Shown piece after piece: positions 43,762-52,822 of a DNA stretch of 64,000 bases. The notes under the pieces were generated by a model. It did no database searches, was not told the DNA's origin, and saw only the letters and a list, made by a program, of their open reading frames with translations. Made by a program: the position numbers and the translations under genes. The stretch is from Kingella_B sp963529665 (lineage in GTDB: Bacteria; Pseudomonadota; Gammaproteobacteria; Burkholderiales; Neisseriaceae), in NCBI GenBank assembly GCA_963529665.1, contig CAUSAG010000002.1, forward strand, positions 62,001 to 126,000, given 5' to 3'. Positions within the stretch are counted from its first letter, which is position 1, and each line of letters starts with the position of its first letter.

Positions 43762-44652
43762 TCAATCTTCTTCAATCACATCGTCCGCATTTTCAGCCAA
43801 CAGCGCGCGCAGTTTTTGCATCGCCTTTGCTTCAATTTGGCGAATCCGCTCCGCAGAAACACCAAATTCTGCCGCCAATTCGTGCAGCGTCAAACCGCCG
43901 TCATCTTGCAGCCAACGGGTTTCCACAATGCGGCGGCTGCGCTCATCCAATTGCGCTAGCGCATTTTGCAAGCCTTCCGTTTGCAAAGCGTAATGCGCTT
44001 TTTTTGCCAACTGCTGGCTCGGCTCGCTTTGCGCATCGCTCAACCAATCAATCGGCGCAAAATTATTGTCGTCATCATCGCTGTTGTCTGCCAACAAAGC
44101 CACATCATTGCCCGTCATGCGTTGTTCCATCTCCAAAACATCAGAGAGTTTCACGCCCAAATCATCGGCAATATCCTGCGCCTCTTTCGGGCTTAGTGCG
44201 CTCAAACTTTTGCGCATGCTGCGCAAATTAAAAAATAATTTGCGTTGCGGCTTAGTAGTCGCGATGCGAACCAAACGCCAATTGCGCAAAATAAATTCGT
44301 GAATCTCCGCCTTAATCCAATGCACCGCAAACGAAAACAAACGCGCGCCATGCGTCGGCTCAAAACGTTTCACCGCCTTCATCAAGCCCACATTGCCCTC
44401 TTGAATCAAATCCGCCTGATTCAAACCATAGCCATCATAACCACGCGCAATAGAAACCACCACGCGCAAATGCGACAAAATCAGTTTTTTCGCCGCTTCC
44501 AAATCGCCGCGCAATTGCCGCTGCGCCAGCGAAGTCTCCTCTTCCAACGTGAGCATAGGAATACTGTTTACTGTATGAATATATTGCTCCAAGCTGCCAT
44601 GCCCGCTTGGAACAGATAGCGCAAAATCATGGTTCATTGAACTCTTTTCCAT
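43762..44652 (-). CDS. rpoH: RNA polymerase sigma factor RpoH (sigma-32)
   Basis: A 296-residue heat-shock sigma factor. Regions 2.1-2.4 appear as SHLRVVVSIARGYDGYG, ADLIQEGNVGLMKAV and SFAVHWIKAEIHEFILRNW. The RpoH box QRKLFFNLR follows, and region 4.2 reads LHELAAEFGVSAERIRQIEA. It controls chaperone and protease genes, possibly including htpX in this window. The ATG at 44652 gives the listed length; the ATG five codons later has a better ribosome binding site (GGAAAAGAG) and may be the true start. TATAAT lies about 30 bp upstream. Confidence 0.95.
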   Translation of the reverse strand: MEKSSMNHDFALSVPSGHGSLEQYIHTVNSIPMLTLEEETSLAQRQLRGDLEAAKKLILSHLRVVVSIARGYDGYGLNQADLIQEGNVGLMKAVKRFEPTHGARLFSFAVHWIKAEIHEFILRNWRLVRIATTKPQRKLFFNLRSMRKSLSALSPKEAQDIADDLGVKLSDVLEMEQRMTGNDVALLADNSDDDDNNFAPIDWLSDAQSEPSQQLAKKAHYALQTEGLQNALAQLDERSRRIVETRWLQDDGGLTLHELAAEFGVSAERIRQIEAKAMQKLRALLAENADDVIEED

Positions 44653-44681
44653 TTCTCAAATCGTGCTTATTTACTGGGCGA

Positions 44682-44687
44682 ATTATA
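44682..44687 (-). promoter_or_regulatory. Candidate -10 of rpoH
   Basis: TATAAT on the minus strand within GGCGTATAATTCGCC, about 30 bp ahead of the rpoH start. TTTAAT-like sequence lies about 17 bp further upstream. Confidence 0.5.
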
Positions 44688-44774
44688 CGCCAATTTGATA
44701 CAGATTAAATTTTTAAATCGTTAAACCGCGTAAAGAACAAAACACTAATCATGCCAACCAATTTTCAGGCTGCC

Positions 44775-45491
44775 TCAACGCCGTTGCCTGAAAAACGCTT
44801 GCAATTGCTGCTTCGCCTCATCCACCAACACCCCGCCCAATAACGCAGTATGGCTATTTAATTGCTTGTTTTCAAAAAGATTGATGACACTGCCCGCCGC
44901 TCCAGTTTTCGGCTCAGGCGCAGCAAAAACCACCCGCGCCACCCGCGCCTGCATCATAGCACTCGCGCACATCGCACACGGCTCCAACGACACATACACA
45001 TCGCATTCATTCAGCCGATAATTGCCCAGCGTCTTCCCTGCCACTGCCAGCACCTGAATCTCCGCATGATGGCTGATATTGCAATCCAACACACAACGAT
45101 TATGCGCCCGCGCAATGATTTCCCCCCGATGCACCACAACCGCACCAACAGGCACTTCCCCCAGCTTCGCCGCTTCGGCAGCCTGAAACAGCGCAGCACG
45201 CATCAAGCGTTCCATCTCGCTTTGCGGTGGAAACAGCGCAACAGGCGGCATTTCACGCAGCTGCCGTTCCCAATATTCGCGCTCCGATTCCGCAAGCTGC
45301 TGCACCGTTTTTAGGCTGCCTAACGCCACCAATTGCCAAAATACACTTTTGGTTACACTCAAACCCGCTTGCTTCAATAACAAAAAAGCACGACAAGGAT
45401 TCATTGCTTGCACATCTTGAACTGTATGCACATTCAACTTGGCTAATGCTTGGATAACTTTGGGCGCGAGCGGCGGCGTAGTCAACTTCAT
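44775..45491 (-). CDS. tadA: tRNA-specific adenosine deaminase with N-terminal extension
   Basis: The C-terminal 150 residues are TadA, which makes inosine-34 in tRNA-Arg(ACG). The catalytic HAEIQ and the zinc site EPCAMCASAMM are present. The first 80-90 residues (MKLTTPPLAPKVIQALAKLN, then NPCRAFLLLKQAGLSVTKSV) are an added domain resembling the TfoX C-terminal helix-hairpin region, as I recall from neisserial TadA. The start at 45491 gives 238 residues; the longer frame is DUS-derived. DUS peptides GSLKTVQQ and LFQAAEAA lie at the domain junctions. Confidence 0.9.
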   Translation of the reverse strand: MKLTTPPLAPKVIQALAKLNVHTVQDVQAMNPCRAFLLLKQAGLSVTKSVFWQLVALGSLKTVQQLAESEREYWERQLREMPPVALFPPQSEMERLMRAALFQAAEAAKLGEVPVGAVVVHRGEIIARAHNRCVLDCNISHHAEIQVLAVAGKTLGNYRLNECDVYVSLEPCAMCASAMMQARVARVVFAAPEPKTGAAGSVINLFENKQLNSHTALLGGVLVDEAKQQLQAFFRQRR

Positions 45492-45510
45492 CAAAGGCAG
45501 CCTGAAAACA

Positions 45511-45547
45511 AAAACAAGGAAACCTGCCAAACAGATTTCCTTGTTTT
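45511..45547 (-). terminator. Terminator of the infC-rpmI-rplT operon
   Basis: AAAACAAGGAAA and TTTCCTTGTTTT form a perfect 12-bp stem, followed on the minus strand by TTGTTTT. It lies 10 bp after the rplT stop and just before tadA. Confidence 0.9.
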
Positions 45548-45557
45548 CTCATTCAAA

Positions 45558-45914
45558 TTAAGCCAAAGCAGCTTTCGCTTTTTCAACCAATTGAGCAAAG
45601 GCAGCTTTATCAAATACAGCCAAATCAGCCAATACTTTGCGATCCAATTCAATAGCAGCACGTTTCAAGCCGTTCATGAATTTGCTGTAAGACAAACCAT
45701 TCAAACGTGCGCCTGCATTGATACGCGCAATCCACAATTGACGGAATTGGCGTTTGCGTTGGCGACGGTCACGATAAGCGTATTGACCAGCTTTCATCAC
45801 CGCCTGTTTGGCGATGCGATAGACATTTTTGCGACGACCACGATAGCCTTTGGCTAACGCAATCACTTTTTTATGACGAGCACGAGCGGTAACACCGCGT
45901 TTTACGCGTGGCAT
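45558..45914 (-). CDS. rplT: 50S ribosomal protein L20
   Basis: A 118-residue, strongly basic protein, the normal length. It begins MPRVKRGVTARARHKKVIAL and includes GRRKNVYRIAKQAVMKAGQY. It is needed early in 50S assembly and in many bacteria represses its own operon by binding the rpmI leader. Last gene of thrS / infC-rpmI-rplT, 12 bp after rpmI. Confidence 0.98.
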   Translation of the reverse strand: MPRVKRGVTARARHKKVIALAKGYRGRRKNVYRIAKQAVMKAGQYAYRDRRQRKRQFRQLWIARINAGARLNGLSYSKFMNGLKRAAIELDRKVLADLAVFDKAAFAQLVEKAKAALA

Positions 45915-45926
45915 AGTTTAACTCCT

Positions 45927-46124
45927 TTAAGCGTAAGGTAACATTTTAGCAACGGAAGCCATATCTCGTTCGTTCACCATAGCAGTGCCGCGCAATTGGC
46001 GTTTAGTTTTGGTGGTTTTTTTGGTCAAAATATGACTTTTGAACGCATGACCGCGTTTTACGCCACCGTTACCCAGTACTTTAAAGCGTTTTTTCGCGCT
46101 AGACTTAGTTTTCATTTTAGGCAT
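45927..46124 (-). CDS. rpmI: 50S ribosomal protein L35
   Basis: A 65-residue basic protein starting MPKMKTKSSAKKRFKVLGNG at 46124, after the ribosome binding site GGAGTTTTCCC. The longer open frame upstream has no homology and is not used. It sits between infC and rplT in the conserved order. Confidence 0.98.
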   Translation of the reverse strand: MPKMKTKSSAKKRFKVLGNGGVKRGHAFKSHILTKKTTKTKRQLRGTAMVNERDMASVAKMLPYA

Positions 46125-46266
46125 GGGAAAACTCCATTCATTTTTAAGATAAGGCATCGGGCGTTTGCCATACAGCAATGCTTAAAACCCGAAACCACGG
46201 TTTTATGCCGCTAGAAAAAACATTTTCCTGACGCGGCGTATATCAGGAAAACGCGAGATTATACGG

Positions 46267-46788
46267 TTATTTTTTCTTGGGTGCAAGCATCATCACCATT
46301 TGGCGACCTTCCAGCTTGGGGAAAGATTCAATTTGCGCATCTTCCGCCACATCTGCTTTCACGCGCTCTAAAAGCTGCACACCGATTTGCTGATGCGCCA
46401 TTTCGCGCCCACGAAAACGCAGGGTAATTTTAACTTTGTCGCCGTCTGCCAAAAATTCGCGCACTTTTCGCATTTTGATGTTGTAGTCGCCATCGTCTGT
46501 GCCAGGGCGGAATTTGATTTCTTTGATTTGGACTTGCTTCTGCTTTTTCTTGGCTTCGTCGCGTTTTTTGGATTGTTCGTATTTGTATTTGCCAAAGTCC
46601 ATCAGTTTGCAAACAGGTGGTTTGGCAGTTGGGGAAATTTCTACCAAATCAACGTCTTGTTCTTCTGCCATAGACATGGCTTCTTTTAGGCTCACAACGC
46701 CAAGTTGCTCGCCGTCGCCACTGATTAAGCGCACTTCTTTGGCGGTGATTTCGCCGTTGATTCGTGCTTCGCGTTCTTGCTGTGCGAT
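46267..46788 (-). CDS. infC: Translation initiation factor IF-3, with AUC start
   Basis: A 173-residue factor that keeps 30S subunits free and checks the start codon. The conserved N-terminus AQQEREARINGEITAKEV is complete only if translation begins at an ATC codon at 46788 (a second ATC is at 46791), 7 bases after AGGAGC. Rare AUU or AUC starts are the known autoregulation device of infC, because IF-3 discriminates against them. Both domains follow, joined by a lysine-rich linker (SKKRDEAKKKQKQVQIKE). The GTG at 46734 would remove conserved residues. Confidence 0.95.
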   Translation of the reverse strand: MAQQEREARINGEITAKEVRLISGDGEQLGVVSLKEAMSMAEEQDVDLVEISPTAKPPVCKLMDFGKYKYEQSKKRDEAKKKQKQVQIKEIKFRPGTDDGDYNIKMRKVREFLADGDKVKITLRFRGREMAHQQIGVQLLERVKADVAEDAQIESFPKLEGRQMVMMLAPKKK

Positions 46789-47083
46789 GATGAATGCTCC
46801 TATATAAAATTGATGTTTTCAGGCTGCCTTAAATAAGCCTAACGCAGCCCGCGAATGAAAGCGCGTATTGTAAACGTTTTAAATGGATTTTGTGAAGTTT
46901 GTTTAAGATTTTGTCGCAATCAGGCAGCCTGAAAACGGTAAGCATGTCTGCTCAGTTTCTGTTTTGCCATAAGCCCATTATCTTAATTGGCAACGTGGCG
47001 CGTTCCGCTGGGTGTTGCTGTTAGCGGACTGGACTTGGCGATTTTCAGGCTGCCTAATTGTGAGCACGAGCATTAAGTAGTTT

Positions 47084-48997
47084 TTAAAACTCCGCCTTTA
47101 ATTCTTCTTGCAAGCGCTCAATAAATTCTTCTACTTTCAGGCTGCCTAAGTCTTCGGCTTTTTTGCGCACGGCAACTTGCCCGTTTTCCATTTCTTTGTC
47201 GCCAATCACGATTTGATATGGATAGCGCTGCGAGCTGTTGTCGCGGATTTTGTAGCCGATTTTTTCGTTGCGTAAATCTAGCTCGGCGCGAAAGCCTGCG
47301 GCTTGCAGTTGGGCAACCACTTCGCGGCAGTAGTCGGCTTGCTTTTCGGTGATGTTCATTACCACCATTTGCACGGGGGCGAGCCAGAGCGGGAATGAGC
47401 CTGCGTGTTGCTCAATCAAAATGCCGATGAAGCGTTCTAGCGAGCCTAAAATGGCGCGGTGTAGCATCACAGGGCGAGCGCGATTGTTGTCGCGGGTAAC
47501 GTATTCGGCATCTAGTCTTTCAGGCAGCACGAAGTCTAGCTGGATGGTGCCGCATTGCCATGAGCGTCCGAGTGCGTCTTTGATGTGGTATTCCACTTTG
47601 GGCCCGTAAAACGCGCCTTCTCCTGGCAATTCTTGCCATGTTACGCCGCAAGCGGTGAGCGCATCGCGCAAGCCTTGTTCGGCTTTGTCCCAAATTTCAT
47701 CGCTGCCTGCGCGTTTTTCGGGGCGCAGGGAGAGTTTGATGCTGACATCGTGGAAGCCAAATTGGCGGTAGATTTTCATTACCAGCTGGTTAAACGCGCG
47801 GGTTTCTTCGGCGATTTGGTCTTCGGTGCAGAAAATGTGGGCATCGTCTTGCACAAAGCCGCGCACGCGCATCAAGCCGTGCAATGCGCCGCTGGGTTCG
47901 TTGCGGTGGCATGAGCCAAACTCTGCTAGGCGCATCGGCAAATCGTTGTAGGAGCGCAAGCCGTGGTTGAAAATTTGCACATGACCGGGGCAGTTCATCG
48001 GTTTAACGGCGTAATCGCGTTTTTCGGACGATGTTAAGAACATATTGTCTTTGTAGTTCGCCCAATGCCCTGATTTTTCCCAAAAAGTTTTATCCATGAT
48101 TTGCGGGGTTTTGACTTCTTGGTAGCCTGCGGCGGTGAGTTCGCGGCGCATATGTTGTTCAATCACTTGCCACAGCGTCCAACCGCGCGGATGCCAGAAC
48201 ACCATGCCTGGGGCTTCGTCTTGCAGGTGGAACAGGTCTAGCTGTTTGCCGAGTTTGCGGTGGTCGCGTTTTTCGGCTTCTTCAATGCGCGTGATGTAGG
48301 CTTTGAGATCGTCTTTGTTTGCCCATGCTGTGCCGTAGATGCGTTGCAATTGCTCGTTGTTACTATCGCCGCGCCAGTATGCGCCTGAAATTTTGGTGAG
48401 CTTGAAGTTTTTGAGAAAGCGGGTATTGGGAACGTGCGGCCCGCGGCACATATCCACATATTCTTGGTGGTAATACATGCCCATGGCGGTGATGTCGTCT
48501 GCCATGTCGTCAATCAGGCGCAGTTTGTAGTCTTCGCCGCGTTGTTTAAAGATTTCAATTACTTCGGCGCGCGGTGTCATTTTTTTGATGACGTCGTAGT
48601 CTTGGTTAATCAGCTCTTTCATGCGCGTTTCAATGGCGGCGATGTCTTCGGGGGTGAAGGGTTTTTCGCTGAAAATGTCGTAGTAGAAGCCGTCTTCAAT
48701 TACGGGCCCGATGACCATTTTAACTTTTGGGAACAGTTGTTTAACAGCATGCCCAACCAAGTGGGCGCAGGAATGGCGGATGATTTCTACGCCTTCGGGA
48801 TCTTTGGGCGTGATAATTTGCACGCTGGCATCTTCGGTAATCGGGTCGCTGGCATCGCGCAAAATGCCGTTCACTTTGCCTGCCACGGTGGCTTTTGCCA
48901 GCCCTGCGCCGATGTTGGCGGCAATTTGGGCGATGGTGATGGGGGATTCGTAATGGCGGATTGAGCCGTCGGGTAGGGTGATGTTGAGTTGAGACAT
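47084..48997 (-). CDS. thrS: Threonyl-tRNA synthetase
   Basis: A 637-residue class II synthetase. The N-terminal TGS domain starts MSQLNITLPDGSIRHYESPI. An editing domain with HSCAHLVGHAV follows, then the catalytic core with MNCPGHVQIFNHG (zinc Cys) and motif 2 FGSCHRNEPSGALHGLMRVR, and the anticodon-binding domain at the end. It precedes infC on the same strand across a 295-bp gap containing DUS, a common arrangement. No T-box or operator-like leader is evident between 48998 and 49060. Confidence 0.98.
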   Translation of the reverse strand: MSQLNITLPDGSIRHYESPITIAQIAANIGAGLAKATVAGKVNGILRDASDPITEDASVQIITPKDPEGVEIIRHSCAHLVGHAVKQLFPKVKMVIGPVIEDGFYYDIFSEKPFTPEDIAAIETRMKELINQDYDVIKKMTPRAEVIEIFKQRGEDYKLRLIDDMADDITAMGMYYHQEYVDMCRGPHVPNTRFLKNFKLTKISGAYWRGDSNNEQLQRIYGTAWANKDDLKAYITRIEEAEKRDHRKLGKQLDLFHLQDEAPGMVFWHPRGWTLWQVIEQHMRRELTAAGYQEVKTPQIMDKTFWEKSGHWANYKDNMFLTSSEKRDYAVKPMNCPGHVQIFNHGLRSYNDLPMRLAEFGSCHRNEPSGALHGLMRVRGFVQDDAHIFCTEDQIAEETRAFNQLVMKIYRQFGFHDVSIKLSLRPEKRAGSDEIWDKAEQGLRDALTACGVTWQELPGEGAFYGPKVEYHIKDALGRSWQCGTIQLDFVLPERLDAEYVTRDNNRARPVMLHRAILGSLERFIGILIEQHAGSFPLWLAPVQMVVMNITEKQADYCREVVAQLQAAGFRAELDLRNEKIGYKIRDNSSQRYPYQIVIGDKEMENGQVAVRKKAEDLGSLKVEEFIERLQEELKAEF

Positions 48998-49161
48998 GGT
49001 TGCTCCAGGATTGGGTATATAACGTTTTCAGGCTGCCTAAACCGCTTTTAGACTGTCTAAACCGCGCCCAAAAAACGCGAAATTATAGAGATGATGGGCT
49101 TGATAAACAAGGCAAACGGGGTTTTCAGGCTGCCTAAAATACGGTTTGCGGGTAAAACCGT

Positions 49162-49167
49162 TATAAT
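49162..49167 (+). promoter_or_regulatory. Extended -10 promoter of tgt
   Basis: TATAAT in AACCGTTATAATCGCGGC, about 45 bp before the tgt start, in the same context as the promoters at 10737 and 12905. A fused palindromic DUS (49179-49198) lies in the leader. Confidence 0.55.
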
Positions 49168-49212
49168 CGCGGCTTTTATTTTCAGGCTGCCTGAAAACAC
49201 AGAAAGACCTTT

Positions 49213-50328
49213 ATGCTCAACTTCACCCTGCACAAAAAAGACGGCCACGCCCGCCGCGGCACGCTCGAACTCAATCACGGCAAAATAGAAACCCCCGTAT
49301 TCATGCCCGTGGGCACATACGGCTCGGTTAAAGCCATGACGCCGCAAAATCTGCACGACATAAACGCACAAATCATCTTGGGCAACACTTACCACCTATG
49401 GCTGCGCCCTGGTTTGGAAGTGATAGAACAATTTGGCGGGCTGCACGACTTTATCGGCTGGAACAAGCCCATTTTGACCGATTCTGGCGGCTTTCAAGTG
49501 TTCAGCCTGTCCGATATGCGCAAGCTCACCGAAGAAGGCTGCACCTTCAAAAGCCCAATTAACGGCGACAAATTATTCCTATCGCCCGAAATCTCCATGA
49601 AAATCCAAACCGTGCTCAATTCCGATATTGTGATGCAGTTAGACGAATGCACCGAAGGCAACGCCAGCCACGCCGAAGCGCGCAAATCGCTGCAAATGAG
49701 CCTGCGCTGGGCAGAACGCAGCAAAAAAGCGTTTGAAGATTTGGGCAATCCCAACGCGCTGTTTGGCATTATCCAAGGCGCGATGTATGAAGATTTGCGC
49801 GAAGAATCGCTGCGCGGCTTGGAAGACATCGGCTTCAAAGGCATTGCCATCGGCGGTTTGAGCGTGGGCGAACCCAAGCCCGAAATGTATCGCATGCTGC
49901 GTGCGCTGGCACCGATGCTGCCTGAAAACAAGCCGCATTATTTGATGGGCGTCGGCACGCCCGAAGATTTGGTTTACGGCGTGGCGCACGGCGTGGATAT
50001 GTTTGACTGCGTGATGCCTACGCGCAATGCCCGCAACGGCTGGCTGTTCACCCGTTTTGGCGACCTCAAAATCCGCAACGCCAAACACCGTCACGACAAA
50101 CGCCCGCTGGACGAATCCTGCACCTGCTACGCCTGCCAACACTTCAGCCGCAGCTACCTGCACCACTTGGACAAAGTCGGCGAAATCCTCGGTGCGCAAC
50201 TGTGCACCATCCACAACCTGCATTTTTATCAAGTGATTATGGCGGAAATGCGCGAATCCATCGAGCAAGGCAGATTCGCCGATTGGCAGGCTCGCTTCCA
50301 TGAGAACAGGGCGAGGGGGACGGATTGA
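49213..50328 (+). CDS. tgt: tRNA-guanine transglycosylase
   Basis: A 371-residue TIM-barrel enzyme that exchanges G34 of His, Asn, Asp and Tyr tRNAs for preQ1. The start MLNFTLHKKDGHARRGTLEL, the active-site LTDSGGFQVFSLSD with its catalytic Asp, the nucleophile region GVAHGVDMFDCVMPTRNARN, and the zinc site CTCYACQHFSRSYLHHL are all intact. It is divergent from thrS. queA and yajC, its usual neighbours, are absent. A fused palindromic DUS follows the stop. Confidence 0.97.
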   Translation: MLNFTLHKKDGHARRGTLELNHGKIETPVFMPVGTYGSVKAMTPQNLHDINAQIILGNTYHLWLRPGLEVIEQFGGLHDFIGWNKPILTDSGGFQVFSLSDMRKLTEEGCTFKSPINGDKLFLSPEISMKIQTVLNSDIVMQLDECTEGNASHAEARKSLQMSLRWAERSKKAFEDLGNPNALFGIIQGAMYEDLREESLRGLEDIGFKGIAIGGLSVGEPKPEMYRMLRALAPMLPENKPHYLMGVGTPEDLVYGVAHGVDMFDCVMPTRNARNGWLFTRFGDLKIRNAKHRHDKRPLDESCTCYACQHFSRSYLHHLDKVGEILGAQLCTIHNLHFYQVIMAEMRESIEQGRFADWQARFHENRARGTD

Positions 50329-50406
50329 GCGTTTTCAGGCAGCCTGAAAACATTCCGGCTGTTTGAAAAATCAGATTAACCAAAAAAACCCGTGCATTGC
50401 ATCGCC

Positions 50407-50937
50407 ATGAAATACCGCATATTGTTATCGGCAATACTGCTTTCTGCATCCATATCGCCGCAAGCCAGCATCACTACCTTTATGGATGGGGAAACCTGTT
50501 ATACGCGTATTGATGTAAAAAAAGAAGTGAGGCAAACCGACCCTTATCCGTCATGGTTACCCGTTTGGCTGCCGGACTGGTTATGGGATTGGCTGATAAC
50601 GAAAAAAGTCATGCTGTATGCCAATCAAAAATATCCGTGTAATGTGGTGCAAAACCACGGTTTTATTTCGGTGGATGAACAGGGGAATGAACACAGCCCC
50701 GGCGTACTCATTGAATATACGCTGGATAACGGGGTGGTTTTTATGCTGAACGGACGAGAGGATATTTCAAAAAATTCAAACGGTGATAGAACCATTTCAT
50801 TTTATCCCACGCTAAATGGCGAACCGCTGGATATGGCGGATACGGAAATGGAAGGGGATTTTGTCTGCTTCCGTACAAAAAAAGATGATTTGTGTGTGGG
50901 GAGAAACACCCTGCTGCCGATATATCTGCCGGATTGA
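50407..50937 (+). CDS. Secreted protein of unknown function
   Basis: A 176-residue precursor with a plausible signal peptide (MKYRILLSAILLSASISPQA, cleavage near QAS-IT). The mature part has four or five cysteines and a Trp/Pro-rich segment, LPVWLPDWLWDW, followed by a beta-rich domain. The start at 50407 is preferred over the ATG five codons earlier because it gives the signal peptide. Codon use and base composition are more A/T-rich than in neighbouring tgt, and no DUS lies inside, so it may be a recent acquisition. I do not recognise the family. Confidence 0.65.
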   Translation: MKYRILLSAILLSASISPQASITTFMDGETCYTRIDVKKEVRQTDPYPSWLPVWLPDWLWDWLITKKVMLYANQKYPCNVVQNHGFISVDEQGNEHSPGVLIEYTLDNGVVFMLNGREDISKNSNGDRTISFYPTLNGEPLDMADTEMEGDFVCFRTKKDDLCVGRNTLLPIYLPD

Positions 50938-51091
50938 TTTCCGAGTTTCCCACCGTCCGATTGGAGATGCGTTAATTCGTTTGGTTGCGATGAGCGTATT
51001 TTCAACAATGAAAGGCAGCCTGAAAACGCATCAAACCGTTTTCAGGCTGCCTTATGCTTGTTTCCCCAACCACACCACACAGGAGAGCATC

Positions 51092-51865
51092 ATGTCTAAC
51101 AGCGACGCAAAAAGCCAAACAGGCCATCATTTTCTCGCCCAACTCGGCAAAACCCGCCTGCGCCCCGGAGGGCGACGCGCCACCGATTGGCTGATAGCGC
51201 AAGCGCCGTTCACCGCGCAAACGCAAGTGCTGGAAGTGGCGTGCAATATAGCGACCACCGCCATCGGCTTGGCGCAACGCTTTGGCTGCCATATTGAAGG
51301 CGTGGATTTGGATTTCAATGCGCTGGAAAAAGCCGAACGCAACATCGCCGCAGCGGGCTTGTCGCAGCTTATCCATGTGCAACACGCCAACGCCACCGCG
51401 CTGCCGTTTGCCGACAACAGCTTTGATGTGGTTATCAACGAAGCCATGCTCACCATGCTGCCCGTTGCCAACAAGCAGGCGGCGGTTGCCGAATATTTCC
51501 GCGTGTTGAAGCCTGGCGGCGTGCTGCTCACGCACGATGTGGTGGTGAGCGACACCGATAGCGAAGCGGCGGTGGAACGCCTGCGCGACACGATTAAAGT
51601 GAAAGTTACCCCGCTCACCGAAAGCGGCTGGCAAGATTTGTTCCGACAAGGCGGTTTTGCCGATTTGAAAACGCTGCGCGGCGGCATGACGCTGCTCTCG
51701 CCCGCAGGTTTGATTCACGATGAAGGCTGGCTGCGCACGTTCAAAATCATCCGCAACGCCTTGAAAGCGGAAAACCGCGAAACGTTTAAACGAATGTTCC
51801 GCACGTTTAACGATCCCGCGCAGAGCATGGGGTTTATTGCCGTGTGTAGCAGAAAACCCAGTTAA
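51092..51865 (+). CDS. SAM-dependent class I methyltransferase
   Basis: A 257-residue protein starting MSNSDAKSQTGHHFLAQLGK after AGGAGAGC. The Rossmann-type SAM site is VLEVACNIATTAIGLAQRFG, with the acidic residue in EGVDLDFNALEKAE. Motif VINEAMLTMLP follows, then VLKPGGVLLTHDV. It resembles the UbiE-like small-molecule methyltransferases; the glycine-rich loop is altered (ACNIAT rather than GxGxG). The substrate is unknown. DUS flank it on both sides. Confidence 0.85.
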   Translation: MSNSDAKSQTGHHFLAQLGKTRLRPGGRRATDWLIAQAPFTAQTQVLEVACNIATTAIGLAQRFGCHIEGVDLDFNALEKAERNIAAAGLSQLIHVQHANATALPFADNSFDVVINEAMLTMLPVANKQAAVAEYFRVLKPGGVLLTHDVVVSDTDSEAAVERLRDTIKVKVTPLTESGWQDLFRQGGFADLKTLRGGMTLLSPAGLIHDEGWLRTFKIIRNALKAENRETFKRMFRTFNDPAQSMGFIAVCSRKPS

Positions 51866-51926
51866 ACAATAAGATAGAGGCAGCCTGAAAACCACTTTCA
51901 GGCTGCCCAAACATACAAAATTAGCC

Positions 51927-52166
51927 ATGATCACGATTGATGCCACCATTCACCGCCTCACCAAGCAACTGCTCACCCAGCGCGAAAGCCGAGAAACCAT
52001 CGCCACCCGAGCCGCGCAGCTTATCAAACAAATTGAGCGCAATGATGCCGCCGCCGTTAGCCTGCCCATGTTTTCCTTTTTGCAGTATCTGGCGGGCTTT
52101 GATATGCCCGATTTTAGCCGAGACTATTTGTTTTCAATTAGACGATTTGCAACGGAAATACAGTAA
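51927..52166 (+). CDS. Small conserved-looking protein of unknown function
   Basis: A 79-residue product, MITIDATIHRLTKQLLTQRE onward, mostly alpha-helical, ending FSRDYLFSIRRFATEIQ. Codon use fits the host and the ATG follows a DUS by about 20 bp. No signal peptide, membrane helix or known motif is seen. It precedes the glycosylase-like gene by 33 bp and may be co-transcribed with it. Confidence 0.55.
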   Translation: MITIDATIHRLTKQLLTQRESRETIATRAAQLIKQIERNDAAAVSLPMFSFLQYLAGFDMPDFSRDYLFSIRRFATEIQ

Positions 52167-52199
52167 AATCCAACACCCCTAACCAAAGGCAGCCTGAAA

Positions 52200-52811
52200 A
52201 TGGAACACGCAAACACAGACAACACCCCAATCATCGAATCCCTCCCCTTCCCACCCTTTCTGCCGCCGCACGCCACCGTGATGCTGATGGGCACCTTCCC
52301 ACCGCCCGCCGACAAGCGCAGCATGGCGTTTCACTATCCCAATTTTCAAAACGATATGTGGCGCGTGTATGGCATCGTGTTTTTTGACGACCCCAGCCAT
52401 TTTCAGGCTGCCTCAGGCAAGCATTTTGATGCCGATAAAATCAAAGATTTTCTATGGCAACGCGGCATCGCCTCCTGCCCCACTGTGTTCAAAGCCATCC
52501 GAGAACATGGCAACGCCTCGGACGATTTTTTGCAGATTGTGGAAAGCGTGGATTTGCCCGCCATCCTCGCGCAAATGCCCAAGGTGCAGCGCATCGGCAC
52601 CACAGGCGGCAAAGCCACCGAAGTGTTAATCGGCAAGCTGCCCGGCAAAACCAAGCTGCCCAAAACAGGCGAAACCATCGCCTACCCCTGCGGCGAGCGC
52701 TCATTGCAACTCACCCGCCTACCCTCCACTTCGCGCGCCTATCCATTAAGCCTTGCCAAAAAAGCCGAAGCCTATCGCCGCTTTTTTCAGGCTGCTGGGC
52801 TAGTTGAATAG
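52200..52811 (+). CDS. Uracil-DNA glycosylase superfamily protein
   Basis: A 203-residue protein. Segments VMLMGTFPPPADKRSMAFHY and NDMWRVYG suggest the UDG fold of a Mug/family-6-like subgroup, which removes deaminated or mismatched bases. The second half has VQRIGTTGGKATEVL and LPSTSRAYPLSLAKKAEAYR, in keeping with the C-terminal UDG motif (LPSTS). The ATG at 52200 overlaps the last bases of a kingDUS. DUS peptides HFQAASGK and FFQAAGL are present. The subfamily and exact lesion are uncertain. Confidence 0.7.
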   Translation: MEHANTDNTPIIESLPFPPFLPPHATVMLMGTFPPPADKRSMAFHYPNFQNDMWRVYGIVFFDDPSHFQAASGKHFDADKIKDFLWQRGIASCPTVFKAIREHGNASDDFLQIVESVDLPAILAQMPKVQRIGTTGGKATEVLIGKLPGKTKLPKTGETIAYPCGERSLQLTRLPSTSRAYPLSLAKKAEAYRRFFQAAGLVE

Positions 52812-52822
52812 CCGCCATACAA

